Shown: positions 1 to 8,696, counted from the first letter of the stretch. The stretch: 64,000 bases of DNA from Spiractinospora alimapuensis (GCF_018437505.1 NZ_CP072467.1:1798001-1862000); one strand, 5' to 3'. Numbers and translations are program-made. Notes: generated from the sequence alone by a model not told the origin.

Positions 1-198
1 GGGACGCCTCCCCGTCCATCCCGATGGTGCGGCGCACAGCGCGACCTGACCCGACAACAGAGCCAACTCCGTCTCAAACCAGAGGCAGAGCGCCGAACAG
101 CCACGCTGGACCGGCGCACGGAGGCGCACCGCGCCCGGAGGTCGCTGGTCTCGCCCGAAGGTGCCCAGACGCGGATCTCACCGAGATCCTTCCACGCT
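1..198. other. Non-coding-looking sequence upstream of the VWA remnant
   Basis: All three forward frames give arginine- and proline-rich text with many A-ending codons, unlike the strongly GC3-biased genes nearby. None resembles the VWA N-terminal half that should precede the gene at 199-618. The frame of the VWA tail is open back to base 1, but its translation shows no DxSxS metal-site motif. I see no gene here. It may be the boundary of a rearrangement lying mostly outside the window. Confidence 0.4.
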
Positions 199-618
199 GT
201 GCTGTGTTGCCCCCCGCCGCCGGCCCAACCGTCGGATCCGGTGCAGGCGTTGTTCGGTGTCCAGTTGGGCGGGGGCACCGACATCAACCGTGCCGTGGCG
301 CACAGCCAACGGCTGATCACTCGGCCTACGGACTCGGTGTTCGTGTTGGTCAGCGACCTCTTCGAGGGAGGGGTGGAGGAGGAGCTCCTACGGCGAGTGG
401 GCGCGATGACCGCCGACGGTGTGCGGGTGGTGGTGCTGCTCTCCCTCTCCGACAGTGGGGCGCCCCACTACGACCGGCGGATCGCCGCGGCGCTGGCCGC
501 CATGGGAGTGCCAGCCTTCGCCTGCACACCGGACGCTTTCCCGGAGTTGATGGCGGCGGCGCTTCAGGGCCGGTCGTTGCCGTCGTGGGTCGACGCCCAC
601 CAGGCGGAGCGGGACTGA
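199..618 (+). pseudogene. CoxE-like VWA domain protein, C-terminal half only
   Basis: The translation from about residue 12 (DPVQALFG, then QLGGGTDINRA) through LVSDLFEGG, VVVLLSLSD and FACTPDAFPELM matches the second half of the VWA proteins encoded at the end of actinobacterial MoxR-ATPase/VWA clusters. Family members are about 370-400 residues, and the metal-ion-dependent adhesion motif DxSxS lies in the missing first half. Immediately before DPV the sequence becomes CCPPPPAQPS, which is not VWA-like, and no other frame carries the missing part. Similarity ends abruptly near base 235, so a rearranged or truncated gene is more likely than a simple one-base frameshift. The start at 199 is only the first possible codon and is not supported by a ribosome-binding site. 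A 14-bp hairpin overlaps its stop. Confidence 0.6.
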
Positions 619-647
619 GGTGGGCCCGCGACACGCGGGCCCACCTC
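617..647. terminator. Hairpin terminator after the VWA tail
   Basis: A perfect 14-bp inverted repeat (617-630 pairs with 634-647, loop ACA) starts inside the TGA stop of the VWA remnant. No T-run follows, as is common for actinomycete terminators. Confidence 0.7.
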
Positions 648-837
648 CTGGATATCCCCAGTGTGCCGGTAAGCGGCCGCCGGCTCCGCTAGGCTGGACG
701 TGCCCGGGATTCGGGACGCTGGCGCACTCTCCGATCCGGCGGTGCGGCGATCCGCTTCCGTCGGTGTGGGAGCGCTGTTGGCGCGGACTCGCGGCCGCTG
801 CCCGTTTTCCCACCCGACGTCACGCAGGTCACCCCCC

Positions 838-2712
838 ATGCAGACCCAGTTCCCCCCTGAGGAAACCGACAGGTTCGAAGAGACGGTCCGTGCTCTGGTG
901 CGGTTGTGCACGGAATGGGCCGCGTCCCGACGCCGGCCGCTCCCCGACGAGGCGACGATCCACAACGCCTGCGATCAACGCCAGCACTTCACCGACGGAC
1001 GGTACGCGCATTGGACTCCGTCACTGCTGCGGGAACTGCTGCTGGAGTGGTTTCCCCGGCACGCCGTCACGGCCGAAGGGCAGTGGCCGCTGGTGGTTCC
1101 CAGCCTGCGCACGTGGTTCGACTTCCTCGAGGACCAGGGTCTGCTCGATCCACGTGGGGCGTCGGTGGACGAGCTCACGGCCGAACTCGACGCGCTCGCC
1201 GAGCCGTTCCTCAAGGCGATGGCCATGAGCGGCCCGGACAGCGCTCCCCGACTGCTGGCCGGCACCATGCTGGACCGCGGGGTCGACCCAACGGACGCCG
1301 ACTCCGCCCAGCGCTACCTCGACAACGTGCGGGACACGCGTGGCGGCCTGGACGAACTACGGCTGACCCTGGCCTCCACCCGGGGACTCGACCAGCAGGA
1401 CGGTGGCCGCTATCTCACCCAACCACCGGTGTGGCTGCCAGCCCGGGAGGAACTCGAGGCCGAGGCGGCGCGTTCACCGGTGGTACGTCAGCTACTCCTC
1501 CTCCACCGGTGGCTCGGCAGGGACGGGCGGGCCCTCACGCGCACCGGGCGGATTCGTCCCGTCGACGCCATGGAGGTCGCGCACCGTCTGCGGCTGCGCG
1601 AGCCGGCGCTCGCCGAGGGCCAACTGCGTACCTCCGCCCGGCTCCCTCGCCTGAACCGCTTGGTGGACTGGGCGCGCCGCGTACGGGTGGCGCGGACGCG
1701 GCACAACCGCCTCATGCCGGTTCGAGCGGCGCGGCGCCTGCACGGGGACCCGTTCGAACTGTTCGCGCGGGCCCTGTGCGCGCTCCCCCGCATGCAGGAG
1801 TCGATCTGTGGGCCGGACCTGCCCAAGCCGCGTCAGGCGTTCTTCCCTGACCTGGTGTGGCTGGCGCTGTCGCTGATGTACGGTCACCCGCACGCCGGCG
1901 TCTCCCGCGAGGTGATGGAGGAGTCGATCTGGGCCTCCTACGCCGACCGGCACGGTGTGGACGAACTCGATGACGACCCGACACACGTCGCGTTCTCTCG
2001 TGCCGGCCTGCTCGGTGACCTGCATTTCCTGGTGGACGCCCTGTTCCTCATGGGTGCGGTCGAACGCGTCCGCCCGGAGGAGGGGAACCAACGGCTGCGC
2101 CTCACCGCTCCCGCCGTCGCGGTGGTGCGCGAACTCCTCATCGCCGAGGGCCGGCGCGCCCCGTTGGTCGGCGACCTCGCCAGCGCCGACGCCCATGTGC
2201 TTCTCTACTCCCTGGTGGAGGAGTACGGCCCCGCCGAGGCGCGGGAGGAACTGGAGCTCTGGTTACGCGAACGTGGCGCCGTGACGGACCTCCAGGCGAC
2301 CGTCGTGACCGACACACCGGCCGCCCTGGTCGCGCGCAACGAGCTGGTGCAGGCGTTGCGCCGCACCACACTGCGGACCCGCAAGGCGGGCTTGTTGCGG
2401 ATGTTGACCCAGTGTCTCCCCGAACGGGCCGACTTCCCCGAGAGCCTCCTGGACGACCGAGACCTGGGTCCGACGGCCCTGCAGGCACTCGTCGAGGTCA
2501 AGCACCGCACGATGCAGAGCCTCGACAACAACCAGCGCTCGCTGATGATCGCGGAGTCTCTCGCCCAGGTCCTCGAACTCGGCGGACCCACCATGCTCGT
2601 GCGCCAGTTCGACGGCCAGGACGAGACGATGGTGCAACAGGTTCTCACGGTGATCGCCCGCTCCGGCCACCCTCACGCCGAACGCATCCGACGCTCCCTT
2701 GAACGCGCCTGA
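838..2712 (+). CDS. Unknown 624-residue protein
   Basis: I do not recognise a named family. The protein is soluble, acidic-to-neutral and almost entirely helical in appearance, with no signal peptide, membrane segment or nucleotide-binding motif. The C-terminal third (LLRMLTQCLPERADFPESLLD, then VEVKHRTMQSLDNNQRSLMI) has the leucine-rich pattern of helical-repeat scaffolds. The reading frame is open upstream to a GTG at 700. I prefer ATG 838 because the stretch 700-837 has the composition of non-coding sequence and family-like text starts at MQTQFPPEE. Neither start has a convincing ribosome-binding site. The gene is separated from the VWA remnant by a terminator, so it is a separate transcription unit, and it converges on the DUF2000 gene with only 19 bp between. 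Confidence 0.75.
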   Translation: MQTQFPPEETDRFEETVRALVRLCTEWAASRRRPLPDEATIHNACDQRQHFTDGRYAHWTPSLLRELLLEWFPRHAVTAEGQWPLVVPSLRTWFDFLEDQGLLDPRGASVDELTAELDALAEPFLKAMAMSGPDSAPRLLAGTMLDRGVDPTDADSAQRYLDNVRDTRGGLDELRLTLASTRGLDQQDGGRYLTQPPVWLPAREELEAEAARSPVVRQLLLLHRWLGRDGRALTRTGRIRPVDAMEVAHRLRLREPALAEGQLRTSARLPRLNRLVDWARRVRVARTRHNRLMPVRAARRLHGDPFELFARALCALPRMQESICGPDLPKPRQAFFPDLVWLALSLMYGHPHAGVSREVMEESIWASYADRHGVDELDDDPTHVAFSRAGLLGDLHFLVDALFLMGAVERVRPEEGNQRLRLTAPAVAVVRELLIAEGRRAPLVGDLASADAHVLLYSLVEEYGPAEAREELELWLRERGAVTDLQATVVTDTPAALVARNELVQALRRTTLRTRKAGLLRMLTQCLPERADFPESLLDDRDLGPTALQALVEVKHRTMQSLDNNQRSLMIAESLAQVLELGGPTMLVRQFDGQDETMVQQVLTVIARSGHPHAERIRRSLERA

Positions 2713-2731
2713 CCGGCCCCGTCCACCCTGG

Positions 2732-3142
2732 TCATCCGTGCAACGCCAACCCCTTCAACGCCGCTGACACCTGGTTGCGCGGACCATACACGCTCACTCC
2801 CACGAGTTGGAGTTTCTCCGTGTCCACCGCCACGACCGCGGCACGGTTGTCGATGTCGTTGTTGGTCGCGAACAGCTCCTCGGTGTAGATCCCGACCGTC
2901 AGGGACCGGGCGGTGGCCCGGTCCCTGACCCTGGTCAGCGCGCCTCCTTCGCCGGTGTAGACGAGAACGGGCTGGGAGATCATCGGTGTGTACTCCGTCC
3001 CGCCGCCGTCCACGTAGGGCTGTCCGGTCAGCCCCTCGACACCGCCCGCCAGACCACCGGCGAGGAAAGCGGTCACGTTGAGCTTCTGCCAGGTCGCGAG
3101 GTCCTCACGGACCACGATCCCGATCTTCGTCTCGGTTCTCAT
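2732..3142 (-). CDS. DUF2000 domain protein
   Basis: A 136-residue protein starting MRTETKIGIVVREDL and running through KLNVTAFLAGGLAGG to a C-terminal GPRNQVSAALKGLALHG. This is the whole-length DUF2000 pattern, a small alpha/beta fold related in structure to peptidyl-tRNA hydrolase 2, with no assigned reaction. The frame is open further upstream (to 3199), but the conserved N-terminus fixes the ATG at 3142. It is transcribed divergently from the AraC-type regulator at 3207 with a 64-bp gap. That makes the regulator the obvious candidate to control it. Function unknown. Confidence 0.85.
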   Translation of the reverse strand: MRTETKIGIVVREDLATWQKLNVTAFLAGGLAGGVEGLTGQPYVDGGGTEYTPMISQPVLVYTGEGGALTRVRDRATARSLTVGIYTEELFATNNDIDNRAAVVAVDTEKLQLVGVSVYGPRNQVSAALKGLALHG

Positions 3143-3206
3143 GGCGACAGTGTCGGCGTTCGTCCGTGGGGGTGTCTTGAACGCTGGAGCGGAGCACAAT
3201 GGTGGG

Positions 3207-4046
3207 GTGGACCAAAGGGAATGGGTGCGGTACCGGCGTTCCGCGGACGTGTCCCTCGAGGCGATGCACGCCCACCTGGAACGGCACAGCTACCACGTGC
3301 ACAGCCACGACGCCTACTCCTTCGGCCTGACCGAGTTCGGTGCGCAGGACTTCAAGTGCCGCGGCGAGAGCCGGCGCAGTTCGGCCGGCATGGTCATGGC
3401 CTTCAACCCCGACGACCCGCACGACGGCCACGCCGCCGACGACTCGGGATTCACCTACCGCATCGTGCACATCGCGCCGTCGGTCGTCGCCGACGTGCTC
3501 GACCAGTCGACGGGCGACTCCTCGCTTCCCCTGTTCACCACACCGGTGATCCAGGACCGTGGTCTCTTCACGGCCCTCCACCGCCTGCACCGGAGACTGA
3601 TGGGTGGCCACGATCAGGGACTGAGCGGGGACGAGGCGCTGCTCGGGGCGATTCACTCGATGGCGCGCACCGCGTCCCACGCACCGCGGGCGGCTCGTCC
3701 CGTTCCGGACGCGGCTCGGTTGGCGGCGCGGGCCACGTCACTCATTCGCGATCGGTGGAACGAGCCGATCACCCCCGCGGACCTGTCAGGGACCTTGGGG
3801 CGCAGCCGGTTCGCGATCTACCGGGCGTTCCAGCTGGCCCACGGGATGGCGCCCAGTGACTACCAACGCCAGCTGCGCCTGCGCGCCGCCCGTCGCCAAC
3901 TGGTCGAAGGAACGCCGATCGCGACTGTGGCGCTCTCCTGCGGCTTCGCCGACCAAAGCCACCTGACGCGCTGGTTCACGCGGTACTACGGCGTGCCCCC
4001 CGGCTTGTTCGTCACCGCGACGGACGGCCGCCCCGTTCGAGCTTGA
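3207..4046 (+). CDS. AraC family transcriptional regulator
   Basis: A 279-residue protein with an N-terminal cupin-type sensor half (HVHSHDAYSFGLTEFG, then FNPDDPHDGH) and a C-terminal AraC DNA-binding half with two helix-turn-helix motifs. The second reads IATVALSCGFADQSHLTRWFTRYYGVPPG, the family signature. The GTG at 3207 is chosen because a GGAGCGGAG ribosome-binding site sits about 12 bases upstream and the upstream in-frame text is the shadow of the divergent DUF2000 gene. AraC proteins of this architecture usually regulate the adjacent divergent gene in response to a small molecule, and the ligand cannot be told from sequence. The stop overlaps a small hairpin shared with the convergent toxin gene. 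Confidence 0.88.
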   Translation: MDQREWVRYRRSADVSLEAMHAHLERHSYHVHSHDAYSFGLTEFGAQDFKCRGESRRSSAGMVMAFNPDDPHDGHAADDSGFTYRIVHIAPSVVADVLDQSTGDSSLPLFTTPVIQDRGLFTALHRLHRRLMGGHDQGLSGDEALLGAIHSMARTASHAPRAARPVPDAARLAARATSLIRDRWNEPITPADLSGTLGRSRFAIYRAFQLAHGMAPSDYQRQLRLRAARRQLVEGTPIATVALSCGFADQSHLTRWFTRYYGVPPGLFVTATDGRPVRA

Positions 4047-4061
4047 TCGACTCCCCGATCA
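4044..4061. terminator. Small bidirectional hairpin between convergent genes
   Basis: TGATCG-actccc-CGATCA is a 6-6-6 inverted repeat. Its two arms contain the stop codons of the AraC gene (4044-4046) and of the toxin gene on the other strand (4059-4061). It is short and therefore only a candidate terminator. Confidence 0.4.
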
Positions 4062-4379
4062 GCCGTCCAGTGACAGCACATCCCGCAGCGCCATCTCGAC
4101 GGCGGCGAGTTCGCCTCCGTCCAAGCGTCCGGCGAACTCTCCAAGCCGACGTTCCGGGTCCACCGCGGTGAGCTGCTCGACCATCACCCGCGTCTTCATC
4201 CCATCGATCTCGATCTCGGGACGGAAGGATGCCGCGCGTCGCCCGGTCGAGGTCGGCGCGACGACCCAGGTCGAGAGCGGCAGATCGTCTGACTGCACCA
4301 CGACGGCGTATCGAGTGCCGGTCCGCTCCCGCCCTTGGGCGTCCCTTGGCGCCCGCAGGCGGTAAATGTCACCACGCAC
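4059..4379 (-). CDS. MazF/PemK-family endoribonuclease toxin
   Basis: A 106-residue PemK-like protein: the N-terminal RGDIYRLRAP is the family opening (usually RGDIY or RGEIW), followed by the beta-strand TRYAVVVQSDDLPLSTWVVAPTS, with R and T residues in the places used for RNA cleavage, and MVEQLTAVDPERRLGEFAGRL near the end. MazF toxins cut mRNA at short motifs when free of antitoxin. I start it at GTG 4379, which overlaps the antitoxin stop by 11 bases, the usual translational coupling. The frame is open to 4508, but that part is the shadow of the antitoxin gene. Target sequence unknown. Confidence 0.87.
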   Translation of the reverse strand: MRGDIYRLRAPRDAQGRERTGTRYAVVVQSDDLPLSTWVVAPTSTGRRAASFRPEIEIDGMKTRVMVEQLTAVDPERRLGEFAGRLDGGELAAVEMALRDVLSLDG

Positions 4380-4599
4380 CGTGACGCTCCATCTCCGATG
4401 CGAGTTCCTTGGCCGCCGCGACGTCCTCTGGATCATCGCGAAGCGCCTCGGCCTCCGCTCGAAGCCTGGCGCGACGTTGTTGTCGCTCCGCGGCGAGGAT
4501 CGCGGCACGTGCCGCTTCGGAGCGTGACCTGCCGTCAGCGGTCAGAGACCGTAGTGCCCGCTCCACGTCGGGGTCGGTCCGGATCGTCACTGTACTCAT
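4369..4599 (-). CDS. Ribbon-helix-helix antitoxin partner of the MazF-like toxin
   Basis: A 76-residue protein. The N-terminus STVTIRTDPDVERALRSL resembles ribbon-helix-helix DNA-binding domains, and the basic and acidic helical tail (AERQQRRARLRAEAEALRDDPEDVAAAKELASEMERHG) would wrap the toxin. The gene precedes and overlaps the toxin gene by 11 bases, the standard antitoxin-first order. Such antitoxins normally repress their own promoter, which would lie just upstream of 4600. The exact family (MazE6-like or CopG-like) is not certain. Confidence 0.82.
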   Translation of the reverse strand: MSTVTIRTDPDVERALRSLTADGRSRSEAARAAILAAERQQRRARLRAEAEALRDDPEDVAAAKELASEMERHGAW

Positions 4600-4998
4600 A
4601 TCTGAGGATCCTGTGCGTGCACGTCACGGCGGCACACCCCAAGAGTGGTCACGACACCACACGGTCCCTGGGCAGCCATCCACGCCAACGCGCGGCGCCA
4701 CCATCCTCGTTCGCCTCGATCGATGATCCCCCATCTTCCCCGCCGCCAGATTTCTTTACCTTCGTCGACGTTTTTCGAGGAATTTCGTCCGACTCTCTGG
4801 CCTTCCACCGGACAGGGGTAGGGTCTGCACCACAGGGGATTCGCCTGTACGCGTGATCGGCCCCGGCGGGGCGGATTCCTAGATTGGGACCACTGCTCGC
4901 GATGGCGGTCAACCGGGCCGCCTTCTTCCCTCTGCCGATTTTCTCTGTGGGGCTTTGCCCGCCTGCCGCGGAATTCGGTTGTGATGAAAGGGTCCTGC
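4600..4998. other. Intergenic region between the antitoxin and desaturase genes
   Basis: About 400 bases without a credible gene in any frame. The stretch around 4740-4800 is noticeably AT-richer than its surroundings and is the most likely place for the divergent promoters of the toxin-antitoxin pair and the desaturase. I could not identify a defined -35/-10 pair or operator. Confidence 0.5.
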
Positions 4999-6038
4999 AT
5001 GTCGACCGCTTCGACCGAAACCGCGCGCCAAGGCAGCGACTTCGCGCGTCTCTCCCGCCGTATCACAGAGGCGGGCCTCCTGGAACGGCGGCCCGGGTAC
5101 TACGCCGTCCGACTCAGTCTCGTGGGCGCAGCGTTCGCCGGTGGCTGGGTCATGTTCGGAGTGCTGGGCGACTCCTGGTGGCAGTTGGTCACGGCCGCCG
5201 TCCTGGCGGTGGTGTTCGGTCAGGTCGCGCTGGTCGCACACGACCTCGCGCACCGTCAGATCTTCCGGACTCGGGTGCCCAGCGAGGCCTTCGGACGTGT
5301 GATGGGCAACCTGGGGATCGGGATGGGCTACGGGTGGTGGCACGACAAGCACACCCGACACCACGCGAACCCCAACCACGAGGACCACGACCCGGACGTG
5401 GGGACGGAGATCTTCGTCTGGTCCACCGAACAGGCGAAGACCGTCACCGGCCCCGCCCGCGTGATCGGTCGCTGGCAGGCCTTCCTGTTCTACCCGCTCC
5501 TGCTTCTGGAGGGTCTCAACCTCCACGTGCAGAGCGTCCGCTCGCTGTTCCGGCCGCGCATGCAGCACCGGGCGATGGAGGCGACCCTCCTCTTCCTGCA
5601 CTTCGGGCTCTACCTGCTCGCCGTCTTCACCGTGCTGTCCCCGGGGAAGGCTCTGCTCTTCATCGCCGTCCACCAGGGGCTCTTCGGTGTCTACCTTGGG
5701 TTGATCTTCGCGCCCAACCACAAGGGCATGCCCACCCTGCGCAAGGGCGAGAAGCTCGACTTCCTGCGCAAGCAGGTGCTGACCTCGCGCAACGTCGTGG
5801 GTGGGCGTTCACCGACATCGCGCTCGGCGGACTCAACTACCAGATCGAGCACCACCTGTTCCCGAGCATGCCCTCGCCCCACCTCGGCGCGGCCCGCGAC
5901 ATCGTGCGCGCCTACTGCGCGGAGATCGACGTCCCGTACCACGAGACCAGCTTCCTCGCCTCCCATGCCGAGGCCCTGCGCCACCTCCACGCGGCCGGCG
6001 CGCCACTCCGCGAGAAGGCGGGAACGATCACCGACTAG
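4999..6038 (+). pseudogene. Membrane fatty-acid desaturase, interrupted by a one-base deletion
   Basis: The first frame encodes about 265 residues of an acyl-lipid/acyl-CoA desaturase: HDLAH at residues 81-85, HDKHTRHH at 115-122, and hydrophobic membrane spans between. After TSRNV (codon ending 5796) this frame turns into arginine/serine-rich nonsense. The neighbouring frame immediately continues with RGWAFTDIALGGLNYQIEHHLFP, containing the third histidine box QIEHH, and ends at the TAG at 6036. Inserting one base near 5796 restores one 347-codon gene. The ATG at 4999 is chosen for its AAAGGG ribosome-binding site about seven bases upstream. All three diiron histidine boxes are intact, so only the indel breaks it. 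Either the gene is recently dead or the base is a sequencing error. The product would insert a double bond into membrane lipid acyl chains. Confidence 0.85.
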
Positions 6039-6095
6039 ACCACCCGTCGATCACTCTTCGGAGTTTTCGCAGGCCATGTCGGGTAAGTGCACAAC

Positions 6096-6548
6096 ATGAT
6101 CACTCGCATCGGTGTGGTGGGTATTTTCGTCCTCGATCTCGACGAAGCCAAGAGCTTCTTCATCGACAAGCTGGGCTTCGAGGAACGGTTCGACATCACC
6201 ATGGGCGAGGGGTTCCGGTGGCTCACCGTGGGACCGCCCGGCGATCCGAGGTTCCAGCTCAACCTCTCGGTTCCCGGGCCACCGGCCCAGGACCCCGAGA
6301 CCGCGGCGCGGCTCCGGGAACTGTTGGCCAAGGGTGTGCTCAGTGGCGGAGCCTGGCTGACCGACGACTGCTGGGCGACCTACCGGGAGTACTCCGGCCG
6401 GGGGGTTGAGTTCCTTCAGGAGCCACAGGAACGCCCCTACGGTATCGAGGCCGTGTTCCGCGACAACTCCGGAAACTGGTTCAGCCTCAACCAGCAGACT
6501 TTCACGTCGTTTGACTCGACGACCATGACGAGGCGGTTCGAAGGCTAG
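6096..6548 (+). CDS. VOC (glyoxalase/bleomycin-resistance fold) protein
   Basis: A 150-residue single-domain VOC protein: ITRIGVVGIFVLDLDEAKSFFIDKLGFEERFD at the N-terminus, WLTVGPPGDPRFQLNLS in the middle, and IEAVFRDNSGNWFSLNQQ at the C-terminus, the repeated beta-alpha-beta-beta-beta modules of this fold. Metal ligands in this superfamily are typically H/Q and E. Here E and Q/N candidates exist but cannot be assigned safely. The substrate is unknown; such proteins include dioxygenases, epimerases and antibiotic-binding proteins. It lies 57 bp after the desaturase remnant on the same strand. ATG 6096 is favoured over GTG 6087 because it matches the usual family N-terminus. Confidence 0.8.
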   Translation: MITRIGVVGIFVLDLDEAKSFFIDKLGFEERFDITMGEGFRWLTVGPPGDPRFQLNLSVPGPPAQDPETAARLRELLAKGVLSGGAWLTDDCWATYREYSGRGVEFLQEPQERPYGIEAVFRDNSGNWFSLNQQTFTSFDSTTMTRRFEG

Positions 6549-6555
6549 GCCGGCG

Positions 6556-7752
6556 ATGCGACGGGATCGCACGGTCCCCCCGGTGGTCCGAGTCCCACGG
6601 CCGACGACCTTCCCACCAGGCGGGGTCGGCGACGGGAGCGTGGCGAGCGGCACGCCGAGGGGCGACGAACTCCGACGCCCTCGCCGGAGCGGGCCAGATG
6701 AACCGACATGGGCGAGGGAGCACCTCGCGTGGCCGGACCGGGCGCGGATTGCCGGGCGGTCATGGCGACGGGCCCGTACGGCGGCGGCCTCAGCGGGTGT
6801 GCTCGCCATCGTCTACGGGTTCTGCCGCACGGTCCTGCTTCTCGCTCCGCCGGACACGCCGCTGTCCGTCCGGGGCCCCGACCTGGTCGTGGTGTCGGGG
6901 TGGTGGTCCGTCGGGCTCTGTGCCCTCGCGGCGACACTCGCCCTCGCCATGCTCGCCCACACCGAGTGGCCCGGGCCGCGACGCATGGTCGCGGCGGCGG
7001 CCGTCGCGACGAGCGGCCTCCTGCTCCTCGCCGCGGCGCTGATCTGGTGGGACGTGATCGCCGTACTCCACCCCAGCCCGAGCGTCCCCGTGTTCCCCCT
7101 CGGTGCGGTGAGTCGCGTCTGCTGCCTGGCTCTCGCGGGAACACTGCTGGCCGCCGCCCGGTTCTGGCTCGTCGCGACCTGCCCGGGGTGCCGTCGGCGC
7201 GGCCGGGCGTCGTCAACGGCCCCTCCGCGCCGCCCCGAGGCCCCGGCGGCAGACCGGGACCGCGACACCGCTCCTTCCTGGGCCTTCGCCATGGTCTCCC
7301 TCGCGGTGGCCGGCTACCTGACCCGGGTCCTGGCCGAGTCGGCCGTCGGCTTCGATGGCGGGCCGATCCGCCCCGGAGCCCCGTCCGCCGCCATGGAGTT
7401 CCTCCTGGCCGGTGCCGGAGTGCTCCTGCCCCTCGCCCTCGTCTACGAGTGGGGGCGCCGCTGGCCGTCCTGGGTCCCGGGAGTGGCGGGGCGTCCGGTG
7501 GCACGGTGGCTCGTGCTGGCCCCCGCCGTCACGGCCTCGCTGGGCCTCCTGACGTACTACGGTCAGTTACTTCTCGGCTTGATGGTCGATCAGGTCACCG
7601 ACCTCCGGCCCATCGCCGGGGCTCCTGACCTCCCCGCGACCTTCCTCTGGGTGACCGTTCTCGCCTCCCTCGCGTGGGGTGCGGGACTGGGGGCGGCCAC
7701 GTACTCCTACCACCGCCGAACCCGCCCGCCCTGTCCCGGCTGCGGCTCCTGA
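6556..7752 (+). CDS. Multi-pass membrane protein of unknown function
   Basis: 398 residues with a hydrophilic arginine-rich N-terminal region of about 85 residues, then roughly eight hydrophobic segments (for example AGVLAIVYGFCRTVLLLAPP, VGLCALAATLALAMLAHT, VATSGLLLLAAALIWW, FLWVTVLASLAWGAGLGA). Two CPGC motifs occur, one in a loop after the fourth span (CPGCRRRGR) and one at the extreme C-terminus, so a metal or redox pair is possible. I do not recognise the family. The start could be internal because the first 85 residues are weakly conserved in character. It begins 8 bp after the VOC gene and may be co-transcribed. Confidence 0.65.
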   Translation: MRRDRTVPPVVRVPRPTTFPPGGVGDGSVASGTPRGDELRRPRRSGPDEPTWAREHLAWPDRARIAGRSWRRARTAAASAGVLAIVYGFCRTVLLLAPPDTPLSVRGPDLVVVSGWWSVGLCALAATLALAMLAHTEWPGPRRMVAAAAVATSGLLLLAAALIWWDVIAVLHPSPSVPVFPLGAVSRVCCLALAGTLLAAARFWLVATCPGCRRRGRASSTAPPRRPEAPAADRDRDTAPSWAFAMVSLAVAGYLTRVLAESAVGFDGGPIRPGAPSAAMEFLLAGAGVLLPLALVYEWGRRWPSWVPGVAGRPVARWLVLAPAVTASLGLLTYYGQLLLGLMVDQVTDLRPIAGAPDLPATFLWVTVLASLAWGAGLGAATYSYHRRTRPPCPGCGS

Positions 7753-7803
7753 GCGGCACTCCGTCGGTTGCGGAGGGCGACGACATCGGTTTGACTGTCC
7801 GTC

Positions 7804-8541
7804 ATGGCCGACCCTTCCGCGCTCTACCGTCATGATCTCAGTCGGGTTCACCACGAGGGGTTCGGCTTCCACGCGGACAACTGCGCCCCCGGAATCCTGG
7901 GTCTGTTGCAACCAGTCCTGACCCGCCGCGGCACGGTGCTGGAGATCGGATGCGGCAGTGGGCAACTGACCCGCCATCTGGTCGACGCGGGACACCATGT
8001 CATCGCCACCGACCCCGCCCCCGCCTTCCTCGACCTCGTTCGCGACATGGTTCCCGACGTCCACGAGGTCCGACGGCTCGCCGTCCCCGACGCGCCGCTG
8101 CCCACGAACGACGCGGTCGTGTGTACCGGCCACCCACTCAACTATCTCCCGGACGAGGCGACGGTCCTGCGCGCCCTCGACCAGATGGTGGCGAGCCTGC
8201 GCCCCGGCGGGATCCTCGCCATCGACATCTGCGGCCTCGACTACGGCGAGCGTCGGCGCCACGCCCCGAACTACTCCCGCGTCGCCGACGACTGGGCCAT
8301 CGTGACTCGGTTCTCGCTGCCCAGCCCCGACCACCTCGTTCGGGACATCACCACGTTCGTCCGCGCGGAGGACGGCGCCTGGCGGCGCGACGACGAGGTC
8401 CACGACAGCGTGCTGATCGACGTGGACGTCCTGCCCGGCTTCCTGGCGGACCGAGGTGTGGACGCGGTGGTCGGAACCTCGTTCGGCGGGGAGGAGCTTC
8501 CCCCCGGACTCAGCACCGTGGTCGGGCGCAAGCACGGCTGA
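7804..8541 (+). CDS. Class I SAM-dependent methyltransferase
   Basis: 245 residues. Motif I VLEIGCGSGQ at 45-54 binds S-adenosylmethionine, the acidic residue after the second strand is in ATDPAP (around 70), and the post-motif CTGHPLNYL and LRPGGILAIDICGLDYG complete the Rossmann methyltransferase core. The C-terminal half (DHLVRDITTFVRAEDGAWRRDDEVHD) resembles small-molecule methyltransferases with a lipocalin-like insert. The acceptor is unknown. The gene follows the membrane protein by about 50 bp on the same strand. Confidence 0.85.
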   Translation: MADPSALYRHDLSRVHHEGFGFHADNCAPGILGLLQPVLTRRGTVLEIGCGSGQLTRHLVDAGHHVIATDPAPAFLDLVRDMVPDVHEVRRLAVPDAPLPTNDAVVCTGHPLNYLPDEATVLRALDQMVASLRPGGILAIDICGLDYGERRRHAPNYSRVADDWAIVTRFSLPSPDHLVRDITTFVRAEDGAWRRDDEVHDSVLIDVDVLPGFLADRGVDAVVGTSFGGEELPPGLSTVVGRKHG

Positions 8542-8696
8542 GGGCCTTGTACCGGAGGTGACGGTCCGGGCACACCTCGCGACGCCTGGCGCCCTGACGA
8601 TCGGTCCCGTCCCGGACTCCGACATCCCGATGGAACTTCGTCAGAGTTTCGGCAGTCATAGAACGCGACTGCCACCGACGGATCGGAACGCCCGCC

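Noticed and set aside
5780-5820. Programmed ribosomal frameshift in the desaturase
   Set aside because: No slippery heptamer or downstream pseudoknot is apparent, and related desaturases do not need one. A simple missing base is more likely.
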